Positions 22,366-26,895 of a stretch of DNA of 26,895 bases are shown one piece after another; position 1 is the stretch's first letter, and every line of letters begins with the position of its first letter. The stretch lies in NCBI GenBank assembly GCA_946479905.1, contig CAMLIA010000033.1:1-26895 (forward strand), read 5' to 3'. Below the pieces are notes generated by a model. It made no database searches, was not told the DNA's origin, and saw only the letters and a list, made by a program, of their open reading frames with translations. The position numbers and the translations under genes were made by a program. The DNA comes from an uncultured Frankiales bacterium (GTDB lineage Bacteria; Actinomycetota; Actinomycetes; Mycobacteriales; SCTD01).

Positions 22366-23222
22366 AGCCGGCGCCCGGTGGCGACGACGAAGCCGGCGAG
22401 GGCACCGAGCCGCCAGACGACGGGCGGACCCCAGTGCCGGCGGTGCCCGGAGCGCACCTCGGTGGCGGCGGTGACGACCCCTCCCAGCCGCAGCACCCTG
22501 GGCAGCAGCAGCCGGGCGCGGTGGCGGTCCGTCCGGGCCAGCCGGGCGAGTCGGGCACCCATCCCCTTGCCGTAGGCCCAGTGCAGGGCGAGCGCCTGCG
22601 CGTCGTCGCGCCACTGCACGTGCCAGGCCAGCGCTCCAGGCTCGAACCACCCCTCGTGGCCGGCCAGCACCATCCTGTCGAACAGGTCCAGGTCCTCGCC
22701 GCTCGCGAACCACGACGCCGGACCGAGCCGCTCGTCGAACCCGCCGACCGCCACGAGCACCGACCGCCGCACGCAGAGGTTGCCGGCGATGCCGGGGTCG
22801 AGCGGGCCGTCCCGGCCCACCACGGTGGCCTCGCGCCGGTCGGCCAGGGAGACGGGACGCTCGTGCGGCCGGTCCTCGGGGTGCTCCTCGACCCGCCCGA
22901 GGACGAAGTCGGCTCCCGAGGACAGCAGTGCCGTCCGCCAGCCGGGCGCGACGAGGACGTCGTCGTCGACGAAGGCGACGTGCTCGGTCGTCGCCGCCCG
23001 CCACCCCAGGTTGCGGGCCAGGGAGGTGCCCGGTGCGGTGGCGATCAGGACCTCAGCGCCGAACGGCTCGGCCACCGGTCGGGCGGGGTGCAGCCGCGGG
23101 CAGGAGTCGACGACGAGGAGCCGGTCGTCCTCGGTCAGCTCCTGACGCAACGCGGCCAGGGATCGGCGCAGCAGCTCGGGCCGGTCGCGGGTGGGCACGA
23201 CCACCGTGATGCCCTCAGGCAC
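22362..23222 (-). CDS. Glycosyltransferase family 2 (paralogue of 24371-25219)
   Basis: 286 residues. Motifs are TVVVPTRDRPELLRRSL, FVDDDV (84-89), NLCVRRSVLVAVGGFDERLGP and SGEDLDLFDR (E176, D177). The HVQWRDD and YGKGMGARL segments mark an N-acetylglucosaminyl/galactosyl-type GT2 subgroup, though the donor is unknown. It is strongly similar along its whole length to the GT2 two genes upstream. GTG 23222 lies 8 bases inside the end of the GT4 gene, so it is translationally coupled. A hydrophobic C-terminus (VVWRLGALAGFVVA) may touch the membrane. Confidence 0.87.
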   Translation of the reverse strand: MPEGITVVVPTRDRPELLRRSLAALRQELTEDDRLLVVDSCPRLHPARPVAEPFGAEVLIATAPGTSLARNLGWRAATTEHVAFVDDDVLVAPGWRTALLSSGADFVLGRVEEHPEDRPHERPVSLADRREATVVGRDGPLDPGIAGNLCVRRSVLVAVGGFDERLGPASWFASGEDLDLFDRMVLAGHEGWFEPGALAWHVQWRDDAQALALHWAYGKGMGARLARLARTDRHRARLLLPRVLRLGGVVTAATEVRSGHRRHWGPPVVWRLGALAGFVVATGRRL

Positions 23223-24357
23223 CCGCCACCTCCTCCATCACGTCGTCGAGCCGCGCGACGAAGGCGTCCCAGCTGAAGGCCTGCGCCCGTGCCACCGCAG
23301 CCTGGCGCATGGCGGCCACGCCGTCCGGCGCTTCGAGGACCTCGAGCACCCGATCCGCGAAGCGCTCCGGATCGCGTGGCTCCAGCCAGCCGGTCACGCC
23401 GTGCTGCACGGTCTCGCGAGGCCCCCCGCTGTCGACGGCGAGGACGGGCGCGCCGCTGGCCATCGCCTCGAGCGGGACGATCCCGAAGTCCTCGTTGCGG
23501 GCGGTGAACAGCAGCAGCGAGCAGTGGCGGTAGAGCTCCGACAGGCGCGCGTCGGTCGGGTCGGGCTCGAACGTCACGTCGAGACCCTGGGCACGGCGCC
23601 GGAGGTCGGCGAGGTAGGGGCGGCTCTTCTCGTCGACCGCGCCGGCGACGACGAGAGGCACGCGGATCCCCTTGCGCTGCAGGGCTTCCAGCGTCTCGAG
23701 CGCCAGCTCCACGTCCTTCTGCCACATGATCCGGCCGGCCACGAGCAGGAAGCGCTCCCGCCCCCCCGGACCGGGCGGGAAGCGGGTGAGGTCGACACCG
23801 GGGTGCAGCACCTCCACCGGTCCGCTGGGCACCAGCCGGGCCGCCCTGATGCGGGCGACGGTCTCCTCCGAGTTGGCCAGCACGTGCCGGTAGGACCGCC
23901 ACGCCCGCCGGTCCACCGTCTCGAAGGCCGCGCCGAGGACCCCGAGGCCCGCACGGCGGAGCGGGGACGTCCCCACGAGCGCGGCGCGGCTCGCCGGGTC
24001 GTGGAGGATCTTCAGCGGGGTGTGGCAGTAGGCCGCGACCGGCACCGGCGACCGGGGCGCGACGAGATCGCCCAGGCCCTCCGACGACACCAGCAGCGAC
24101 TGGGCACCGTCGAGCGGCAGCCGGCTCCGCCCGATCCGCCAGGCCGCCTGCGCGAGCGGGACCAGCGACCGCCGCACGGAGACCGGCGGCGACAGCTCGA
24201 CCACCCGGGCGGCGCGCAGCTCCGGGTAGGTCGCGTCCGGCTCGTGGTGGTGGGTCAGCAGCAGCCAGTCGTGGCGCGACCGGGCGAGCAGCTCGACGAA
24301 CGACCGCTCGATGCCGCTCGTGAGGTAGATCCACGGGTGGTACAGCGCGACCTTCAC
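23215..24357 (-). CDS. Glycosyltransferase family 4
   Basis: 380 residues. It has a typical mannosyltransferase-like GT4 layout: KVALYHPWIYLTSGIERSF at the N-terminus, YCHTPLKILHD (110-120), VLANSEETVARI (159-170), PVEVLHPGVDLTRF, VAGRIMWQKDVELALETLEAL, and EDFGIVPLEAM with the EX7E pair E289/E297. YCHTP followed by a PGVD segment is common in retaining mannosyltransferases, so mannose is a plausible donor (inference). GTG 24357 is chosen because it opens the conserved first strand and lies 13 bases after the previous stop. A 17-base tandem duplication spans this junction. Confidence 0.87.
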   Translation of the reverse strand: MKVALYHPWIYLTSGIERSFVELLARSRHDWLLLTHHHEPDATYPELRAARVVELSPPVSVRRSLVPLAQAAWRIGRSRLPLDGAQSLLVSSEGLGDLVAPRSPVPVAAYCHTPLKILHDPASRAALVGTSPLRRAGLGVLGAAFETVDRRAWRSYRHVLANSEETVARIRAARLVPSGPVEVLHPGVDLTRFPPGPGGRERFLLVAGRIMWQKDVELALETLEALQRKGIRVPLVVAGAVDEKSRPYLADLRRRAQGLDVTFEPDPTDARLSELYRHCSLLLFTARNEDFGIVPLEAMASGAPVLAVDSGGPRETVQHGVTGWLEPRDPERFADRVLEVLEAPDGVAAMRQAAVARAQAFSWDAFVARLDDVMEEVAGA

Positions 24358-24386
24358 CGCAGCACGACCTTCACCGCAGCACGACC
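24348..24386. repeat. 17-base tandem duplication across a gene junction
   Basis: The unit cgaccttcaccgcagca occurs at 24348-24364 and again, without mismatch, at 24365-24381, followed by a partial third copy (cgacc). It covers the stop of the upstream GT2 (24371) and the GTG start of the GT4 gene (24357). Each unit contains a GTGA on the minus strand. In the upstream unit the TGA is the GT2 stop, but its GTG is out of frame with the GT4 gene. Confidence 0.9.
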
Positions 24387-25219
24387 GCGCCGCGGAGCAG
24401 CCCCCGCGCGACCCCTGCCAGCCGGGCCAGGGCCAGCAGCGCACCGAGCTCGTACCGCTGCCTGGCGTCGCGCCACCCGGTGACGACCGTCCCCGACCAC
24501 ACCGCGTCCCGTGCGACGGTGCGGGCCCGCCCGCCGTACCCGCGCCGGCGCAGCAGCACCAGCCGGGCGCCGAGCCCGATGCCGTAGCCGTGGTCGAGCC
24601 GCACGAGCTCGCGGCGGCTCCGCCACTGGTCGTGCACGGCGCGCGCCTCCGGGGCGAACCAGCCCTCGAGGCCGGCGGCCAGCAGCCGGTCCATCAGGTC
24701 GAGGTCCTCGGCCGCCCTCGTCCACGTGCCCGGGCCGAGCCGCTCGTCGAAGCCCCCGACGGCGACGAGCGCTGCCCGTCGTACCCCGAGGTTGGCGCTG
24801 GCACCCAGGGTGCCCCGGCTGGCGAGCGTGAGCGCCGTGGGTGCCGTCAGCGTCGTCACGGCGACAGGGCGCTCCCGGTCCTCCTGGCCCGCGGGCACGC
24901 CCACTGCCCCCGCCACCCAGTCGGCGCGCTCCAGCGCTGCCGCCATGGCCGTCGCCCAGCCGGCGCACACCACCACGTCGTCGTCGACGAAGGCCACCTT
25001 CTCGTGCCGGGCAGCGCGCCACCCGGCGTTGCGGGCCCGCGCAGCCCCCGGGAGCGGGCAGCGCAGCGCGTCCGGCACCGGGGTGCGGGACGCGGAGTCG
25101 ACGACGATCAGCTCGTCACCCTCCGTGAGCTCCGCGCGCAGCGCCGACAGGCACCGCGCCAGGTGCTCAGGGCGGTCCCGGGTCGGCACGACGACGCTCA
25201 ACCCCGCTCGACCTGGCAC
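24371..25219 (-). CDS. Glycosyltransferase family 2 (paralogue of 22362-23222)
   Basis: 282 residues. Motifs are LSVVVPTRDRPEHLARCL, FVDDDVVV (77-84), the ANLGVRRAALVAVGGFDERLGP acceptor loop, and AAEDLDLMDR (E171, D172). Shared landmarks with the second GT2 of the same operon are ALRxELTE, VVDS, ARNxGWRAA, EGWFxPxA, HxQWR and YGxGxGARL, showing gene duplication. GTG 25219 lies six bases after CAGGCT on the minus strand, so the operon probably starts here on a leaderless mRNA. The start sits inside a short direct repeat (25212-25238). Confidence 0.87.
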   Translation of the reverse strand: MPGRAGLSVVVPTRDRPEHLARCLSALRAELTEGDELIVVDSASRTPVPDALRCPLPGAARARNAGWRAARHEKVAFVDDDVVVCAGWATAMAAALERADWVAGAVGVPAGQEDRERPVAVTTLTAPTALTLASRGTLGASANLGVRRAALVAVGGFDERLGPGTWTRAAEDLDLMDRLLAAGLEGWFAPEARAVHDQWRSRRELVRLDHGYGIGLGARLVLLRRRGYGGRARTVARDAVWSGTVVTGWRDARQRYELGALLALARLAGVARGLLRGAVVLR

Positions 25220-25238
25220 CTCCCCAGCCTGGCACCTC
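25212..25238. repeat. 11-base direct repeat around a gene start
   Basis: CCTGGCACCTC occurs at 25212-25222 and 25228-25238. The first copy contains the GTG start (25219, minus strand). The second overlaps the CAGGCT -10-like box. The offset of 16 bases is close to that of the junction duplication at 24348. Confidence 0.8.
25226..25231 (-). promoter_or_regulatory. -10-like box CAGGCT of the 25219-to-21319 operon
   Basis: The minus-strand CAGGCT is followed by GGGGAG and GTG 25219. The GGGGAG touches the start codon and is too close to act as a Shine-Dalgarno site, so a leaderless reading is preferred. Confidence 0.4.
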
Positions 25239-25309
25239 TTGCTCTCGCGTCACGTGCACGGTGCGTCGTCGTTGGTGTGAGCAGACCCCTGCGAGGCATA
25301 CCCCGTAGG

Positions 25310-25329
25310 TACGTTGTGCTGTCAGGAGG
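25310..25329 (+). promoter_or_regulatory. Promoter -10 (TACGTT) and Shine-Dalgarno (AGGAGG) before the 25336 gene
   Basis: TACGTT (25310-25315) is a plausible -10, and AGGAGG (25324-25329) ends six bases before ATG 25336. This is the only operon head in the window with a strong Shine-Dalgarno site. A TTGGTG at 25272 is a possible -35 only for a more upstream -10 and is not well spaced for this one. The rest of the 116-base gap shows no other element. Confidence 0.55.
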
Positions 25330-25335
25330 CGGTGA

Positions 25336-26802
25336 ATGACCCAGCAGGCGGAGCAGGGGCTCGGCAGAGCCCGGCGCCTCGTCGACCGTGCCGTCTCCAC
25401 CGTCGAGTCGACCGCGGTCGCGCCGCGCACGCTGCGGCCTGCCTGGGAGCGCCAGTACGCCTCGCTGATGCCGCTCGGTGACCTGCTCATCACCGTGGCT
25501 GTCGCGCTGCTCGCCGGCCGGTTGCCCTGGGTCGAGCCGCCGGTCGCGCTGATCCTGGCCTTCGCGTGGCTCGTCCCCCTCGCCGTCGGCGGGGCCTACG
25601 AGTCGCGGGTGCTCGGGCAGGGCTCCGACGAGTACAAGCGCGTGCTGTCCTCCTCCTGGCAGTACGCCGCACTGCTCGGCCTGGTGGCCTACGCCGTCGG
25701 GGACGAGAGCGTCCGGGGCTGCCTGTTCGTGATGCTGCCGGCCGGCACCACCGGACTGCTGCTCGGCAGGCAGACGGTGCGCCGCTTCGTGTGGGCCCGC
25801 CGCAGGCAGGGGTACGCGCTGCACCGGCTCGTGGTCATCGGGCCCGCGTTCACGGCCGCGGACCTCATCCGCGAGGTGCAGGGCCGCGACGACACGGGCT
25901 TCTCCGTGGTGGGGGTCTGCACCGCCGGCGTCGTCGACGACGGCATGACCGACGACACCCCGGCGTCCTGGGAGTTCGAGGACGTCATGGAGACCATCGG
26001 GCGGACCCGGGCCGACACCGTCGCGGTCGTGGGCAGCGCCGACATGCCGCAGGGGTTCGTCCGCAGGCTCGCCTGGCAGCTCGAGGGCACCGGGGTCGAC
26101 CTGATGGTCAGCCCGGCCATCACCGACATCGCCGGCCCGCGCATCCACGTGCGGCCGGTCGCCAACATGTCGATGCTGTACGTCGAGGCACCCCGCTTCA
26201 CAGGTGCCTCCCGGGTGCTGAAGAACGCCAGCGACCGGCTGGTGGCGGCGCTGCTCCTCGTGCTGCTGCTGCCGCTGCTCGCGGTCGTCGCCGTCGCGGT
26301 CGCGCTCGACAGCCCGGGCGGCGTGTTCTTCCGTCAGGAGCGGCTCGGGCTCGGCGGCCGGGCCTTCTCGATCTGGAAGTTCCGCACCATGCGGGTCGGT
26401 GCGGAGCGGCTGCAGGCGGAGCTGGACGCCCTCAACGAGGCCGACGGCGGCCTGTTCAAGCTCCGCCGCGACCCGCGGGTGACGAAGGTCGGCGCCTTCC
26501 TGCGCCGCTGGTCCATCGACGAGCTGCCGCAGCTCGTCAACGTGCTGCTCGGCCAGATGTCGCTGATCGGCCCGCGGCCGCTCCCGATCACCCTGGAGGA
26601 CTTCGCCGGCGACGAGCGGCGGAGGCTGCTGGTGCGTCCCGGCATGACGGGTCTGTGGCAGGTCAGCGGCCGCTCCGACCTCAGCTGGGACGAGAGCGTC
26701 CGGCTCGACCTCTACTACGTCGAGAACTGGTCGCTCGCCGTCGACGCGGTCATCCTGCTGCGCACGGTGATCGCCGTGGTCCGGCGGCACGGGGCCTACT
26801 GA
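25336..26802 (+). CDS. Polyprenyl-phosphate sugar phosphotransferase (initiating enzyme, WbaP/CpsE/WcaJ type)
   Basis: 488 residues, full length for the polytopic PGT family. About four hydrophobic N-terminal segments lie between 46 and 147, followed by a Rossmann-like middle domain (HRLVVIGPAFTAADLI, about 163-290). After the membrane helix 300-324 comes the catalytic domain: GVFFRQERLGLGGRAFSIWKFRTMR (329-353), LRRWSIDELPQLVNVLLGQMSLIGPRP (389-415) with the Asp-Glu pair at 395-396, and RPGMTGLWQVSGRSDLSW (434-451). It transfers hexose-1-phosphate from a UDP-sugar to undecaprenyl- or decaprenyl-phosphate, the first step of the polysaccharide. It is transcribed on its own, away from the glycosyltransferase operon it diverges from, with a clear AGGAGG site. 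Confidence 0.93.
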   Translation: MTQQAEQGLGRARRLVDRAVSTVESTAVAPRTLRPAWERQYASLMPLGDLLITVAVALLAGRLPWVEPPVALILAFAWLVPLAVGGAYESRVLGQGSDEYKRVLSSSWQYAALLGLVAYAVGDESVRGCLFVMLPAGTTGLLLGRQTVRRFVWARRRQGYALHRLVVIGPAFTAADLIREVQGRDDTGFSVVGVCTAGVVDDGMTDDTPASWEFEDVMETIGRTRADTVAVVGSADMPQGFVRRLAWQLEGTGVDLMVSPAITDIAGPRIHVRPVANMSMLYVEAPRFTGASRVLKNASDRLVAALLLVLLLPLLAVVAVAVALDSPGGVFFRQERLGLGGRAFSIWKFRTMRVGAERLQAELDALNEADGGLFKLRRDPRVTKVGAFLRRWSIDELPQLVNVLLGQMSLIGPRPLPITLEDFAGDERRRLLVRPGMTGLWQVSGRSDLSWDESVRLDLYYVENWSLAVDAVILLRTVIAVVRRHGAY

Positions 26803-26804
26803 GG

Positions 26805-26827
26805 CTCCCCGGGTTCCGGGCCGGGAG
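26805..26827 (+). terminator. Weak GC-rich hairpin after the 25336 gene
   Basis: Beyond the TGA at 26802, CTCCC (26805-26809) can pair with GGGAG (26823-26827), or alternatively CCCGG (26808-26812) with CCGGG (26816-26820). Stems are only about five base pairs and there is no T-run, so function is doubtful. Confidence 0.2.
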
Positions 26828-26831
26828 TTGC

Positions 26832-26837
26832 TAGCGT
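26832..26837 (+). promoter_or_regulatory. -10 box TAGCGT near the right edge
   Basis: TAGCGT is followed by seven bases and GTG at 26845, the same spacing as the leaderless promoters elsewhere. That GTG opens only GTG TCA GCG TGA. Its TGA overlaps a second GTG at 26853. Confidence 0.4.
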
Positions 26838-26852
26838 CCGCTCAGTGTCAGC

Positions 26853-26895
26853 GTGATCGGCACCGCGCACCATCTCGGTCGCGGGGTTGGGATCC
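26853..26895 (+). CDS. Possible start of the next gene (3' truncated by window)
   Basis: GTG 26853 opens a frame that stays open to the right edge, with 14 complete codons (MIGTAHHLGRGVGI). It follows a -10-like TAGCGT. The stretch is too short to recognise a family or to prove coding. Confidence 0.25.
   Translation, partial: MIGTAHHLGRGVGI

Noticed and set aside
24348..24386. Attachment site or insertion-element footprint
   Set aside because: The duplication is in tandem, with nothing inserted between the copies and no integrase or transposase nearby. Slippage is a simpler cause.
1..26895. tRNA, rRNA, riboswitch or transposase genes
   Set aside because: No such motifs were recognised on either strand. 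Gaps between genes are all about 120 bases or less and are explained by promoters and repeats. A covariance-model search would be needed to exclude small RNAs.
26890..26895. GGATCC at the right edge as a cloning junction
   Set aside because: A single BamHI-type site at the edge is not evidence of cloning; the flanking sequence has the same composition as the rest.

Overview
This window is a dense, very GC-rich (about 70% or more by eye) piece of an actinobacterial chromosome. Evidence for this is the strong G/C third-position bias, the many GTG starts, the 4-base ATGA/GTGA gene overlaps, and TANNNT-type -10 boxes placed 6-7 bases before RTG starts, as expected for leaderless mRNAs. The genus cannot be told from the sequence. 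The whole window is a cell-surface or exopolysaccharide locus: 11 complete glycosyltransferases plus one partial, 7 methyltransferases, 2 sulfotransferases, a LbH acyltransferase, a nucleotidyltransferase/dehydratase pair, an asparagine-synthetase-like protein, a Wzm/Wzt ABC exporter and an initiating polyprenyl-phosphate sugar phosphotransferase. No RNA gene, IS element or CRISPR array was seen. No intergenic gap exceeds about 120 bases.

Layout. 3-107 (+): tail of a glycosyltransferase. 104-1780 (-): asparagine-synthetase-like protein. 1819-4417 (+): sugar-1-phosphate nucleotidyltransferase, NDP-sugar dehydratase, GT2. 4414-5082 (-): methyltransferase. 5118-8967 (+): GT2, GT4, CmoB-like methyltransferase, GT2. 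8964-9692 (-): methyltransferase. 9733-11699 (+): GT4, GT2. 11682-14900 (-): methyltransferase, TylF-type methyltransferase, acyltransferase, methyltransferase. 14976-19439 (-): sulfotransferase, Wzm, Wzt, second sulfotransferase. 19501-21341 (+): second CmoB-like methyltransferase, GT4. 21319-25219 (-): GT2, GT4, GT2, GT4-like. 25336-26802 (+): initiating sugar phosphotransferase.

Likely logic (inference). The 25336 enzyme primes a lipid carrier with a hexose-1-phosphate. The glycosyltransferases extend it using common sugars plus a deoxysugar made from 1819-3488. The methyl-, acyl- and sulfotransferases decorate it. Wzm/Wzt exports the finished glycan, with the Wzt C-terminal domain probably reading a terminal modification. 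No Wzx or Wzy is present here.

The most unusual points are: (i) two sulfotransferases translationally coupled to both sides of the ABC exporter; (ii) an apparent degenerate duplicated sulfotransferase half in one of them and an extra C-terminal NTF2/SnoaL-like domain in the other; (iii) three very similar compact divergent promoter gaps; (iv) restriction of the tetranucleotide CTAG to three convergent stop-codon overlaps and four TAG-type -10 boxes; and (v) small tandem repeats at gene junctions.
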